Under the pieces are notes generated by a model. That model saw nothing but the letters and a program-made list of their open reading frames with translations. It was not told where the DNA came from and did no database searches. The translations under genes and the position numbers were made by a program. 64,000 bases of DNA from Martelella mediterranea (GTDB lineage: Bacteria > Pseudomonadota > Alphaproteobacteria > Rhizobiales > Rhizobiaceae). The stretch is from NCBI GenBank assembly GCA_003001975.1, contig PVUG01000011.1:62001-126000 (forward strand). The letters are read 5' to 3'. Within the stretch, counting starts at the first letter, position 1, and every line of letters starts with the position of its first letter. Shown in pieces: positions 26,943 to 36,060 of the stretch.

Positions 26943-26958
26943 ATAAAGAAATCTTTAT
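26943..26958. promoter_or_regulatory. Palindromic operator candidate upstream of ahcY
   Basis: ATAAAGA and TCTTTAT form a perfect 7-bp inverted repeat with a 2-nt centre, 122 nt upstream of the ahcY ATG. It overlaps the last codons of the kinase gene. The ATAAAGA...TCTTTAT form resembles sites of SahR, an ArsR-family sensor of S-adenosylhomocysteine. No sahR gene is in the window, so assignment is tentative. Confidence 0.45.
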
Positions 26959-28559
26959 ATCTTTCTCTGCTCCCGTTGAGCGTCGGGATCGGCGCTGCGC
27001 AAAGCAGCACGACAGGCCTGCAGGATTTCAAGACGGACATACTGACTTTCGTAATAATCCGAAAGCGCCGGATCGGGATTATGGGTGTGTCCGGTGGTCT
27101 GCATCGCGGCGGCGGCCTGCTCAAGGCCTGCATGAAGGCCCGATGCCGCGGCGGCGTTTACGGCAGAGCCCAGCAGTACTACGTCTTCCGTTGGAGAAAC
27201 ATGCACCGGGCGGCCGGTGACATCGGCGTAAAGCCTTGAGAGAAGCGGATTGCGCCGATGGCCGCCGGCAAGGTGGAGCGCGGTTGCGGGAATGCCGTTT
27301 TCGGCAAGATGTTCGAGGATCTGCCGCAGCGACAGTGCAATGGCAATGCAGGCGCGCCAGTAAAACCGGCAAAGCCCGTCGAAGGACTTGTCGAGGGTGA
27401 GGCCCGCGACCATGCCGGTCATGGCCGGGTCGGCAAAGGGCGAGCGGGAGCCGTGAAAATCGGGCAGGATATCGAGCCCATCGGCAAAGCCGGGGCCGTC
27501 TGCCGCAATCATGGAGGCAATCCGGGCATTGACCTGCTCGTGACGGGCCTCCGTTGCCGGGCCGCCCTCGGCATGGATTTCAAGCAGGTGGTTGAGCAGG
27601 CCGCCAGTTGCGGACTGTCCGGCCTCGAACGGCCATTGGTGCGGATAGATCGCGGAAAAATAGGGGCCCCATACGCTTCCGGCGAAGACGGGATCGGGCC
27701 CATAGCCGATAAGGCAGCTGGAGGTTCCGCCGATCAGCGCGAATTCGCCGGGTGCCTTCATCCCGGGGTGCGGCAACGCGCCGAGCGCGCCGGCATAGGC
27801 ATCCACCATGCCGGCGGCAACCGTCACGGTGCAATCAAGCCCGAGTGCATCTGCCGCAGCTTCGGTCAGCTTGCCAATCGCTTTGCCGGGCGGGCAGGGC
27901 GGTATTCCGGCACCGACCTTTTCCGGCAAATCGCCAAGGCTGAACCGGTCGAAAAGCGCACGCGGCCAGGGATCGGCATTCTCAGCCATATGGAACCATT
28001 TGGTGGCAAGTGTGGAAAGCGAACGCTGCCGGCGGCCCGTGGCCCGAAAACTCAGGAAATCGGCGAGATCGAAAAAATCGCCGGCCTTTTGCCAAAGCTC
28101 CGGCCGGTTCCGCTTCAGCCACAAAAGCTTCGGCACCTGCATTTCCGGCGAAATCGACCCGCCGGAATGCCTGACCGCGGCATCACCCGTGGCGCTCAGC
28201 TCCGCCGCCTCGGCTCTGGCGCGGTGATCGAACCAGGCGATGGTATCATAGGACCCGCTGTCATCCGTAAAAAGCGGCAGCGGATCGCCCGCCCGGTCGA
28301 GCAGAACCAGCGAGCATGTCGCGCCGAAGGCAAGGCCCGCAATCCGCTCGGGGCCAAGACCGCTTGCAAGGCGCGCACTTCGCACCGCCGTCGCCGTCGT
28401 CTGCCAGATGTCTTCGGACACATATTCGCCGCGCCGCGCGCCCGGACGGCGCAGCCGCAGCGGCTCGACCCTGCGGGACAGCATGGTGCCGGTTTTGTCG
28501 AAAATGCCTGCCCTGACGCTTGCCGTGCCGACATCGACCGCAATCACGTGATCGCGCAT
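26955..28559 (-). CDS. FGGY-family carbohydrate kinase, ribulokinase-like
   Basis: The 534-residue protein is an ATP-dependent pentulose/hexulose kinase. It begins VIAVDVGTASVRAG (phosphate 1 loop), carries GMVDAYAGALG, IGGTSSCLIGY and the C-terminal FGGY signature region LHLAGGHRRNPLLSRLYADV. Length and the N-terminal DDSGSYDTIAWFDHRA segment place it with D-ribulose-type kinases. It follows the polyol dehydrogenase by about 130 nt in the same direction, so its likely job is to phosphorylate the ketose made from the imported polyol. The stop codon lies inside the ahcY operator candidate. Confidence 0.82.
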   Translation of the reverse strand: MRDHVIAVDVGTASVRAGIFDKTGTMLSRRVEPLRLRRPGARRGEYVSEDIWQTTATAVRSARLASGLGPERIAGLAFGATCSLVLLDRAGDPLPLFTDDSGSYDTIAWFDHRARAEAAELSATGDAAVRHSGGSISPEMQVPKLLWLKRNRPELWQKAGDFFDLADFLSFRATGRRQRSLSTLATKWFHMAENADPWPRALFDRFSLGDLPEKVGAGIPPCPPGKAIGKLTEAAADALGLDCTVTVAAGMVDAYAGALGALPHPGMKAPGEFALIGGTSSCLIGYGPDPVFAGSVWGPYFSAIYPHQWPFEAGQSATGGLLNHLLEIHAEGGPATEARHEQVNARIASMIAADGPGFADGLDILPDFHGSRSPFADPAMTGMVAGLTLDKSFDGLCRFYWRACIAIALSLRQILEHLAENGIPATALHLAGGHRRNPLLSRLYADVTGRPVHVSPTEDVVLLGSAVNAAAASGLHAGLEQAAAAMQTTGHTHNPDPALSDYYESQYVRLEILQACRAALRSADPDAQREQRKI

Positions 28560-28688
28560 CCTGCACGCTCCCCACCCTGTCAGTCTTTGCGCACAAGGTG
28601 GACGAGAATGCAGATTTCGTCAAACATCCTGTCCACGCCGGGCTTTCCCGGGCGCAGGGTCGGATCAATCATTGCTCGACCGGATGCA

Positions 28689-30170
28689 CTATGGCAGATC
28701 ACCGGCGATATAGCGTTTCAGTGTTTCGGCGGTCCCGGCGGTTCTGAGGCTCTCCAGTGCTGCCGAGAAGCGCTTGCGGAAGGTTTCATTATCGGAGATC
28801 GAGCCGAAGATGGCGCGTTCCTCAAGGAAAACCATCGGGTCTTCGCGGCTTGCAAGTGCGGCCTTGTGAAGACGGTCGGCGGCCTCATCGTTGAAGCGGA
28901 TGGCGCGACCACTGTCGGATGTTCCCTCGAAATAGCGGCACCACAGCGCCGAGACCAGCGCGAGACCGACGACATCAAGGCCCTTGTCCAGCCGCGCCGC
29001 CGTGGACGGCAGGATGAATTTCGGCTGCCGGTTGGAGCCGTCGAGCGCCAGCCGCTCGATCGTGTCGCCGATCTTGTGGTTGGCGAAGCGCCGGGCAATC
29101 AGCTCGTAATAGCCGGTGAGATCGGTATCGGGCACCGGCGGCACGATGGGAATGATTTCCTCCTTCTCGAGTTTTTCGAGAAAGGCGGCGATCAGTTCAT
29201 TCTCCATCGCCTCGTGCACGAAATGGATATCGAGCAGTTCGCCGGGATAGGCGATGGCCGCATGACCGCCGTTGAGTATCCTGAGCTTCATCACCTCATA
29301 GGGGCTGACATCCTCGACAAAGGTGACGCCGACCTTCTCCAGCGCCGGGCGGCCAAGCGGGAAATCATCCTCCAGCACCCACTGTTTGAAGCCCTCGCAG
29401 AACACCGGCCAGTTGTCCGCGATGCCATATTCCTCCCGCGTGATGTCGCGTTCGCGCTTGCCGGTGGCCGGCGTGATCCGGTCGACCATGGCATTGGGAA
29501 AGGCGACATTCTCGCGGATCCAGTCCGCAAAGGCCGGATCGGAAAGTTCGGCGAGGCCCGAAACGGTGGCCTTGGTCACCGCGCCGTTATGCGGAATGTT
29601 GTCGCAACACATCACGGTGAAGGGCGGTATGTTTTCGCTGCGGCGTTTCTTCAGACCGGCGATGATCAGGCCGAAGGCCGTTTTCGGGGTATCCGGATTT
29701 TCACCGTCGGCGACAATGGCCGGATGAGCCGGGTCGAATTTCCCGGTGGCCGGATCGATGAAATAGCCGCCTTCCGTCACCGTCAGCGACACAATGCGGA
29801 TTGCCGGATCGGCAAGTTTTTCGATCATCGCCGCGTAATCGGGCGGGGCGATCATGTCGATCATCGCGCCGGTGATCGTGGCTTCGCTGGCGTCTGCCTC
29901 CTGATCCACCACGGTGGTCAGGAAATCCTGACTGGCAAGGACTTCGCGCATTTTCGTGTCGGAGGGCATGACGCCAGCGCCGATGATGGCCCAGTCGAGA
30001 TCGCGGCCCTTGTTGAAAAGCTGGTGCAGATAGACCGCCTGATGCGCGCGGTGGAAATTGCCAACGCCGAAATGAACGATCCCTGCGGAAAGGGCGCTGC
30101 GCTGATAGGCCGGCACGGCCGCCTTGTCCGCATGCTGATCAAGATTTTTAAGGTTGAGGGGCTCGGTCAT
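28689..30170 (-). CDS. mtlK: Mannitol 2-dehydrogenase-type polyol dehydrogenase
   Basis: This is a 493-residue NAD-dependent long-chain polyol dehydrogenase that oxidises mannitol (or arabitol/sorbitol) to the ketose. The cofactor segment is IVHFGVGNFHRAHQ (31-44). The catalytic triad of the family, Lys295, Asn300 and His303 in KLRILNGGH, falls at the same numbers as in the Pseudomonas fluorescens enzyme. I chose ATG 30170, which gives MTEPLNLKNL; a longer frame overlaps smoK. It lies 49 nt after smoK, so transport and oxidation are co-expressed. The exact substrate is inferred from the family. Confidence 0.88.
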   Translation of the reverse strand: MTEPLNLKNLDQHADKAAVPAYQRSALSAGIVHFGVGNFHRAHQAVYLHQLFNKGRDLDWAIIGAGVMPSDTKMREVLASQDFLTTVVDQEADASEATITGAMIDMIAPPDYAAMIEKLADPAIRIVSLTVTEGGYFIDPATGKFDPAHPAIVADGENPDTPKTAFGLIIAGLKKRRSENIPPFTVMCCDNIPHNGAVTKATVSGLAELSDPAFADWIRENVAFPNAMVDRITPATGKRERDITREEYGIADNWPVFCEGFKQWVLEDDFPLGRPALEKVGVTFVEDVSPYEVMKLRILNGGHAAIAYPGELLDIHFVHEAMENELIAAFLEKLEKEEIIPIVPPVPDTDLTGYYELIARRFANHKIGDTIERLALDGSNRQPKFILPSTAARLDKGLDVVGLALVSALWCRYFEGTSDSGRAIRFNDEAADRLHKAALASREDPMVFLEERAIFGSISDNETFRKRFSAALESLRTAGTAETLKRYIAGDLP

Positions 30171-30219
30171 GGTCTCAAGGTCCAGTCTTCGCATTTCGCT
30201 GTTTGGTCGACGGCGCCGG

Positions 30220-31218
30220 TCAGGCGGCAAGGCCATCCGCGTTGAAACGGTAAAGCCGCTCGGGATCCGGGGAGATGAACACCATGTCGCCGTGGCGCAC
30301 CGGAAACTCGCCATCCGTGCGGGTGGTGATATGGCCGAGCCCGGGAACATCGACATGCAGGAAGGTGTCGGAACCGAGATGTTCGGAGACGACGACCTTG
30401 CCCTTCCATTTGCCGTTTTCGGTGGAAAGGGCGACATGTTCGGGCCTGATGCCGATCGTGTGGGCGCCGAATTCTTCTGCCGCCTCACCATCGATGAAAT
30501 TCATCTTCGGCGAACCGATGAAACCGGCGACGAAGAGATTGGCGGGGCTGCGGTAAAGTTCAAGCGGCGAGCCAACCTGTTCGATATTGCCGGCGCGCAG
30601 GACCACGATCTTGTCGGCCATGGTCATGGCTTCCACCTGGTCGTGGGTCACGTAGATCGAGGTTGCGCCAAGCTGCTGGTGCAGTTCGGAGATTTCGAGC
30701 CGCATATTGACCCGAAGCGCTGCATCGAGGTTCGAGAGCGGTTCGTCGAACAGGAAACATTCCGGCGCGCGCACGATCGCGCGGCCAATGGCGACGCGCT
30801 GGCGCTGACCACCGGAAAGCGCGCGCGGCTTGCGCTCCAGATAATCGGTCAGGTTCAGGATCTTTGCCGCCTCCTCAACCTTGCGGTCGATTTCGGCCTT
30901 GTCGAAATTGGCCATTTTCAACGGAAAGCCGATATTGGCGCGCACGCTCATATGCGGATAAAGCGCATAAGACTGGAACACCATGGCAAGGCCGCGCTTT
31001 GCCGGCGGTTTGGCCGTGGCATCCTCGCCATCGATCAGAATGCGGCCGCCGGTGACATCCTCAAGGCCCGCAATCAGGCGCAGAAGCGTGGACTTGCCGC
31101 AGCCCGAGGGGCCGACAAAGACGACGAATTCGCCGTCATTGATTTCAAGATCGATCGACGGAATGACCGCATGTTCGCCAAAATGCTTGGAGACGTTTTC
31201 GAGTCTGATGCTGCCCAT
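30220..31218 (-). CDS. smoK: Polyol ABC transporter ATPase SmoK-type
   Basis: The 332-residue MalK/UgpC-type ATPase energises polyol import. It has Walker [10 protein letters not shown] (36-44), the signature [14 protein letters not shown], Walker [13 protein letters not shown], the switch [10 protein letters not shown] and a C-terminal OB-fold regulatory domain (IGIRPEHV onward). It lies 11 nt after the permease gene smoG. The gene order matches rhizobial smoEFGK. Confidence 0.9.
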   Translation of the reverse strand: MGSIRLENVSKHFGEHAVIPSIDLEINDGEFVVFVGPSGCGKSTLLRLIAGLEDVTGGRILIDGEDATAKPPAKRGLAMVFQSYALYPHMSVRANIGFPLKMANFDKAEIDRKVEEAAKILNLTDYLERKPRALSGGQRQRVAIGRAIVRAPECFLFDEPLSNLDAALRVNMRLEISELHQQLGATSIYVTHDQVEAMTMADKIVVLRAGNIEQVGSPLELYRSPANLFVAGFIGSPKMNFIDGEAAEEFGAHTIGIRPEHVALSTENGKWKGKVVVSEHLGSDTFLHVDVPGLGHITTRTDGEFPVRHGDMVFISPDPERLYRFNADGLAA

Positions 31219-31229
31219 TGGTCCTGTCC

Positions 31230-32060
31230 TTATTTAACCGCGCCGAAGGTGAGCCCGCGCACGAGCTGCTTCTGCGAAAACCAGCCGAGGATGACGATCG
31301 GCGCAATTGCCATGGTCGAGGCGGCGGAAAGCTTGGCGTAAAACAGGCCTTCCGGGCTCGAATAGGAGGCGATGAAGGCCGTCAGCGGCGCCGCCTTTGA
31401 AGCCGTCAGGTTCAGGGTCCAGAAGGCTTCGTTCCAGGCAAGGATGATGTTGAGAAGAAGGGTGGAGGCAATGCCCGGCACCGCCATCGGGGTGAGCACA
31501 TAGATCAGCTCCTTGCCGAGCGTCGTCCCGTCCATGCGGGCGGCTTCGAGGATCTCGCCGGGAATTTCCTTGAAGTAGGTGTAGAGCATCCACACCATGA
31601 TCGGCAGGTTGATCAGCATCATCACGATGATCAGGCCGATGCGGGTGTCGAGCAGGCCGAGATCGCGGAAGATGATGTAGATCGGCACCAGCACGCCGAC
31701 GGCGGGCAGCATCTTGGTGGACAGCATCCACAGCAGGATGTCCTTGGTGCGTTTCGTCGGCGAAAACGCCATCGCCCAGGCGGCGGGCACGGAGATCAGA
31801 AGCCCGATCACCGTGGAGCCGAGCGAGATCGCCACCGAATTCCAGAAGTGATGGAAATAGCTGGAGCGGGCCTGCACCTCCACATAGTTTTCCAGCGTCC
31901 ACTGGAAGAACAGGAAGGACGGCGGCGAGGAAACGGCCTCGCCTTCGGTTTTGAAACTGGTCAGAACCGTCCACAGGATCGGGAAGAAGATCAGAAGCGC
32001 CACGACCCATGCCAGAAGCGTGAAGGCCAGCTTTTTCTGTGTTGTAACCCGGCGTGCCAT
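31230..32060 (-). CDS. smoG: Polyol ABC transporter permease SmoG-type
   Basis: This is a 276-residue inner-membrane permease of the carbohydrate CUT1 class with six predicted helices, beginning [22 protein letters not shown]. The coupling loop is [25 protein letters not shown] (EAA motif). ATG 32060 was chosen over longer frames because it begins at the usual MARR...KK cytosolic tail. It starts 2 nt from the smoF stop. With SmoF it forms the translocation pore. Confidence 0.9.
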   Translation of the reverse strand: MARRVTTQKKLAFTLLAWVVALLIFFPILWTVLTSFKTEGEAVSSPPSFLFFQWTLENYVEVQARSSYFHHFWNSVAISLGSTVIGLLISVPAAWAMAFSPTKRTKDILLWMLSTKMLPAVGVLVPIYIIFRDLGLLDTRIGLIIVMMLINLPIMVWMLYTYFKEIPGEILEAARMDGTTLGKELIYVLTPMAVPGIASTLLLNIILAWNEAFWTLNLTASKAAPLTAFIASYSSPEGLFYAKLSAASTMAIAPIVILGWFSQKQLVRGLTFGAVK

Positions 32061-32062
32061 CG

Positions 32063-32935
32063 TCAGTCCTCCAGATTTTTGCCGATCATGCGAACCAGGA
32101 AGATCGCAACGATATTGGCGAGAATGACAGCGATGATGCCGCCGGCCGAAGCGCCGCCCACGTCGAACTGCAGCAATGCCTGCATGTAGACGAGGTAGGT
32201 CAGATTGGTGCTTTCCGTTCCCGGTCCGCCATTGGTGGTCACCAGAATTTCGGCGAACACCGAAAGCAGGAAGATGGTCTCGATCAGCACCACCACGGTG
32301 ATGGCGCGGGCCATATGCGGCAGGATGATGTAGATCAGCCGGTTGAAGGCATTGGCGCCATCCATCTCGGCGGCTTCCTTCTGCTCTTCGGACAGTGATT
32401 GCAGCGCGGTCAGCAGAATGAGCGTCGCGAACGGCAGCCATTGCCAGGCGACAATGAGGCTGATTGACGTCAGCGGGATCGAGGATAAAAAATCGATCGG
32501 CTGTATGCCGATGAAGCGCGCCAGCGAGGCGAACAGCCCGTTGACCGGGTTCATCAGCATGTTCTTCCACACCAGTGCCGAGACCGTCGGCATGACGAAG
32601 AACGGCGCGATGACCAGAATGCGGACAATGCCCTGACCGAAGATCGGCTGATCCAGCAGCAGCGCCAGCGCAATACCGCCGACAACGGTGGCAAACAGCA
32701 CACCGCCGACCAGGATCAGCGTGTTGCCGATCGCCTGAAAGAAGGCGGGGTCGGTCAGGAAGAAACGGTAATTCATGAAGCCGGCGAAACTCTCGGTTCC
32801 CGGCATCAGGAGATTATACCGCAGAAACGAGAAATAGACGGTCATCGACAGCGGAATGATCATCCACAGCAATAGCAGAATGACCGAGGGCGCCATCATC
32901 AGCCGCGCCGCATTTTTTGTATGGGTCGTCGCCAT
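32063..32935 (-). CDS. smoF: Polyol ABC transporter permease SmoF-type
   Basis: This is a 290-residue CUT1-type permease with six helices, beginning MMAPSVILLLLWMIIPLSMTVYFSF. Its coupling loop is KEAAEMDGANAFNRLIYIILPHM. I chose ATG 32935 (MATTHTKNAARL); a longer frame begins 15 residues earlier without support. It is separated from smoE by 200 nt containing two hairpins. Confidence 0.9.
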   Translation of the reverse strand: MATTHTKNAARLMMAPSVILLLLWMIIPLSMTVYFSFLRYNLLMPGTESFAGFMNYRFFLTDPAFFQAIGNTLILVGGVLFATVVGGIALALLLDQPIFGQGIVRILVIAPFFVMPTVSALVWKNMLMNPVNGLFASLARFIGIQPIDFLSSIPLTSISLIVAWQWLPFATLILLTALQSLSEEQKEAAEMDGANAFNRLIYIILPHMARAITVVVLIETIFLLSVFAEILVTTNGGPGTESTNLTYLVYMQALLQFDVGGASAGGIIAVILANIVAIFLVRMIGKNLED

Positions 32936-33030
32936 TTCGGTTATCCCCGCTCGGTGAGGCCGGCCTTGAGGCCGCATCACGTCTCAATGGTTCCGCACCG
33001 GTGTGTGCCCGGGTTTGCGGAAATCACGGG

Positions 33031-33117
33031 AACCGCCGTCGGCAGGACGCACGGCGGTTCTCGAAAAACGCCTTCGAAGGAAAAATCGGAAACGGGCAGC
33101 CGGGCACGGGGCCCGGC
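33031..33117 (-). terminator. Two hairpins between smoE and smoF
   Basis: One stem pairs AACCGCCGT (33031-33039) with ACGGCGGTT (33051-33059). A second pairs GCCGGGC (33099-33105) with GCCCGGC (33111-33117). Neither has a T-run. They sit directly after the binding-protein gene, where stabilising structures commonly raise its yield over the membrane subunits. Confidence 0.65.
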
Positions 33118-33135
33118 CACCTGCCGGAGGAATGC

Positions 33136-34449
33136 CTATTTCGGATAACCGGCCTTCATCATCTCACGTGCGGTGAGCTGCTGGGCGTTGGACAACGCCT
33201 GATCGGCCGTCACATTGCCCGCAAGGGCTGCGGAAAACTGCTGGCCGACCGCCGTGCCGATGCCCTGGAATTCCGGGATCGAGACGAACTGAGCCCCGGT
33301 ATAGGGAATGTCCTGAACCGACGGCTTCTTGGTATCGACGGCATTGATCGATTCCAGCGTCATTTCCGCGAAGGGGGCTGCCTTCTGGTAATCCGCATTC
33401 TCGTAGAGCGAGGTGCGGGTGCCGGGAGGGGCCGCGCGCCAGCCATCCTGTTTTGCAACAAGATCGGTGTAGTGCTTGGAGGTTGCCCAGGCGACAAAGG
33501 CCTTGGCCGCATCCGCCTTCTGCGTCGACGCCGGAATGGCGAGGTTCCACGACCACAGCCAGTTGCCGCGATTGCCGATATCGCCCTTTTCCGGGAACAG
33601 CGCGAAGCCGACCGAGTCAGCGACCTTGGATTCATCCGGGTCGGTCACGAAGGAAGCGGCCACCGTGGCATCGATCCACATGCCGCACTTGCCCTGCTGG
33701 AACAGAGCGAGGTTTTCGTTGAAGCCGTTGGAGGACGCGCCGGGCGGACCGTAATTGTTCATCAGGTCGAGATAATCGGTGAGCGTTGCCTTCCACTCAT
33801 CGCTCTCGAACTGCGGTTTCCAGTCCATGTCGAACCAGCGCGCGCCGTAGGAGTTGGACATGGCGGTGATAAAGGCCATGTTCTCGCCCCAGCCGGCCTT
33901 GCCGCGCAGGCAGATGCCGTAAATGCCATTATCCTTGTCGGTCATGGCGGCGGCGGCCTTCTTGATGTCGTCCCATTTGGGTTCGGCCGGAATGGTCACG
34001 CCGGCCTTTTCAGCCAGATCGGTGCGGTACATCACCATGGCGCTTTCGCCATAAAAAGGGGCGGCATAGAGCGTGTCGTCAACCGACAGGCCGCCGGCAA
34101 TGGCGGGCAGAAGATCGCCGGCATCGTAATCATCCGGCATGCCGTCCAGCGCCAAGAGCCAGTCCTGCTTGGCCCAGATCGGCACTTCGTAATTGCCGAT
34201 GGTCAGCACGTCGTACTGGCCGCTGTTCGTGGCGATGTCGGTGGTCACCCGCTGGCGCAGCACATTTTCTTCCAGCGTGACCCAGTCGAGGTCGATATCG
34301 GGATGCTGCGCGGTGAAATCGTCAGTGAGCTTCTGCATGCGGATCATGTCACCATTATTGACGGTGGCAATCGTCAGCGTTTCGGCCGAAGCGACGCCGG
34401 TCAGCGCCACAAGCGAGCACGCGCCCAGAAGTATCGTGTGCAGTCTCAT
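33136..34449 (-). CDS. smoE: Polyol ABC transporter substrate-binding protein SmoE-type
   Basis: The 437-residue periplasmic binding protein (family 1) captures sorbitol/mannitol-like polyols. Residues 1-22 form a signal peptide cleaved after GVASA. The mature part starts ETLTIATVNNGDMIRMQKL, as in rhizobial SmoE. AGGGAGGAACGAG precedes the ATG. It is the first gene of the transport operon; regulatory repeats lie upstream. Confidence 0.9.
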   Translation of the reverse strand: MRLHTILLGACSLVALTGVASAETLTIATVNNGDMIRMQKLTDDFTAQHPDIDLDWVTLEENVLRQRVTTDIATNSGQYDVLTIGNYEVPIWAKQDWLLALDGMPDDYDAGDLLPAIAGGLSVDDTLYAAPFYGESAMVMYRTDLAEKAGVTIPAEPKWDDIKKAAAAMTDKDNGIYGICLRGKAGWGENMAFITAMSNSYGARWFDMDWKPQFESDEWKATLTDYLDLMNNYGPPGASSNGFNENLALFQQGKCGMWIDATVAASFVTDPDESKVADSVGFALFPEKGDIGNRGNWLWSWNLAIPASTQKADAAKAFVAWATSKHYTDLVAKQDGWRAAPPGTRTSLYENADYQKAAPFAEMTLESINAVDTKKPSVQDIPYTGAQFVSIPEFQGIGTAVGQQFSAALAGNVTADQALSNAQQLTAREMMKAGYPK

Positions 34450-34486
34450 ACTCGTTCCTCCCTCAGATTGAGCAATAGCTTACTGT

Positions 34487-34551
34487 GTGGGCAATTACCC
34501 ACTATTCACTGCAAACTGTCAAGTGGGCGAATGCTCATACTTTGGGCGAAT
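34487..34551. promoter_or_regulatory. Repeated TGGGC sites upstream of smoE
   Basis: A perfect inverted repeat GTGGG-N6-CCCAC (34487-34502) is followed by two exact direct repeats TGGGCGAAT (34524-34532 and 34543-34551). TGGGCAAT within the palindrome is a third related word. They are 38-102 nt before the smoE ATG, where a SorC-type regulator would act; binding of the SmoC-like protein is an inference. Confidence 0.5.
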
Positions 34552-34934
34552 ATATTAATCCGATGTTTTTAAAGAAAAAATTTTGAAGCCATCGCGAAGG
34601 TCGGATTTTCGTTTCGACAGGCATGCGTGCCACGGCCGAAAATTCCGGCGTTGCAGACGAGTGCCTCTCTTTGGCGTTGAGACTATCTGGTCGCCCTCAC
34701 CACTTTCGTCACCATCGGGCTTGACCCGAGGGTCCAATCACGTCTGTCGCGAAAAGCGTCAGCGGTTTTGCCTCCGGCATCACAAAGGGTGAAGACCATA
34801 ATCAGCGCCGGTTTTGCGGATGGGTGAATGGATTCTCGGGTCAAGCCCGAGAATGACGCCGAAGAAGGAGAGGGGCTTGCGCGCAACAGGTCTCTCTGGT
34901 CGGGAAAACGTGCCGCCATGCTCCCCGAAAAGAG
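34552..34934. repeat. Gap with a split palindromic repeat pair
   Basis: No gene is supported in this gap. A repeat arm lies at about 34707-34737 (ATCGGGCTTGACCCGAGG) and an inverted arm at about 34830-34860 (TTCTCGGGTCAAGCCCGAGAA). They are separated by roughly 95 nt instead of the usual 25-40, as if the pair had been lengthened. The rest is featureless. Confidence 0.8.
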
Positions 34935-35888
34935 CTATTCCTCCAGCAGGAACCGCGCCGCGTCCTCGTCGGTAATCAGCGCGTTGATCAAGCCACCCCT
35001 CAGCGCGCCGCGGATGGCGCGGTGCTTGGGCTTGCCGCGGGCCATGCCAAAAATGATGGCGTCATCGGCAAAGGGCAGGGGAATGCTGGCCACACGCTGG
35101 TTGATCGGGTGGTCGAGCAGCTTGCCGTCATCATTGTAAAGCCAGCCGCAAATCTCGCCGGCCGCACCGGCGGCGACCAGCTCGCTCATCTCGTCTGCGG
35201 TCAAAAACCCGTCGAGCAGCAGCGGGCCTTTGGCGCCGAGTTCACCGATGCCGACGAAGGTGACATCGGCCTTGCCGCCGAGTTCCAGCGTCGGTTTCAC
35301 CAGCGGCTGGGCATGAAACAGGGCGCGCTCTTCCGGCGTCGACACCAGAACCGGCAGGGGCATGGGAAAATGTCGCGCCTGAATGGCATCGGCCATCAGG
35401 AAGATGACGTTGTAATAGGCCGCCGAACCATCGGGGCTGATATTGCCGGTAAGCGAGACAATGCGGTGCTGCGGGCAGGCCATCGGCGGCAGTTGCTCGA
35501 CCGCCGAGCGCAGCGTGCGCCCCGTGCCCATGGCCAGCACGGTCGGTTCGGCGCGCTTCAGCCAGCGCTCGATTTCGGCAGCACCTTCCTCCGCGATCCC
35601 CGTCGGTGCGGTATCGGAATTCGGATCGCTCGGCACGACCTGCACCTGTTTCAGGCGATAACGTTCCTGAAGCGCTGCCGAAAGCGCCATACATTCGGCA
35701 ATCGGGTGGTCGAGACGCACCTTGATCAGCCGTTCGGACATGGCAAGCGACACCAGACGCTGGGCGCTCTGGCGGGAAATGCCCATGGCAGCGGCAATTT
35801 CGTCCTGCGTGCGGCCGGCGACATAATAGAGCCAGCCGGCCCGTGCGGCGTCGTCAAGGCGCGATGCGCTGCCCGATTTTCTCGCCAT
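34935..35888 (-). CDS. smoC: SorC/DeoR-family sugar-binding transcriptional regulator
   Basis: The 317-residue regulator has an N-terminal helix-turn-helix (RTQDEIAAAMGISRQSAQRLV, about 24-44) and a C-terminal sugar-phosphate-binding domain with AMGTGRTLRSAVEQL and LTGNISPDGSAAYYNV. I chose ATG 35888 (MARKSGSASRLDDAARAGW); an ATG at 35918 is possible. It lies upstream of and parallel to the smoE operon, which it probably controls in response to the phosphorylated product. The gap to smoE holds repeats and likely operators. Confidence 0.85.
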   Translation of the reverse strand: MARKSGSASRLDDAARAGWLYYVAGRTQDEIAAAMGISRQSAQRLVSLAMSERLIKVRLDHPIAECMALSAALQERYRLKQVQVVPSDPNSDTAPTGIAEEGAAEIERWLKRAEPTVLAMGTGRTLRSAVEQLPPMACPQHRIVSLTGNISPDGSAAYYNVIFLMADAIQARHFPMPLPVLVSTPEERALFHAQPLVKPTLELGGKADVTFVGIGELGAKGPLLLDGFLTADEMSELVAAGAAGEICGWLYNDDGKLLDHPINQRVASIPLPFADDAIIFGMARGKPKHRAIRGALRGGLINALITDEDAARFLLEE

Positions 35889-36060
35889 GTTTTCCGCTAC
35901 CCCGCTCAATTGAGCCATCGTCAATAATGCGGGCCAGAATAGCCATGTCACCGCCGCTCTGCCAAGCCACTGTGAAAAAACCCGGCAAATCGGTTTGACG
36001 CCTCGCGCGGATGGATGCACGATCCGGCCATTCGAGGAGCATCCCAAAAGCGAGGAAAAA

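Noticed and set aside
28536-28556. TCACGTGA word as another parS site
   Set aside because: The centre matches but the flanking TTT/AAA bases are missing; it is in the coding start of the FGGY kinase and far from the other sites.
27258-30245. 995-codon plus-strand frame opposite the kinase and mtlK
   Set aside because: It runs across two genes and their gap; the high-GC third positions leave the antisense frame free of stops. No recognisable domain.
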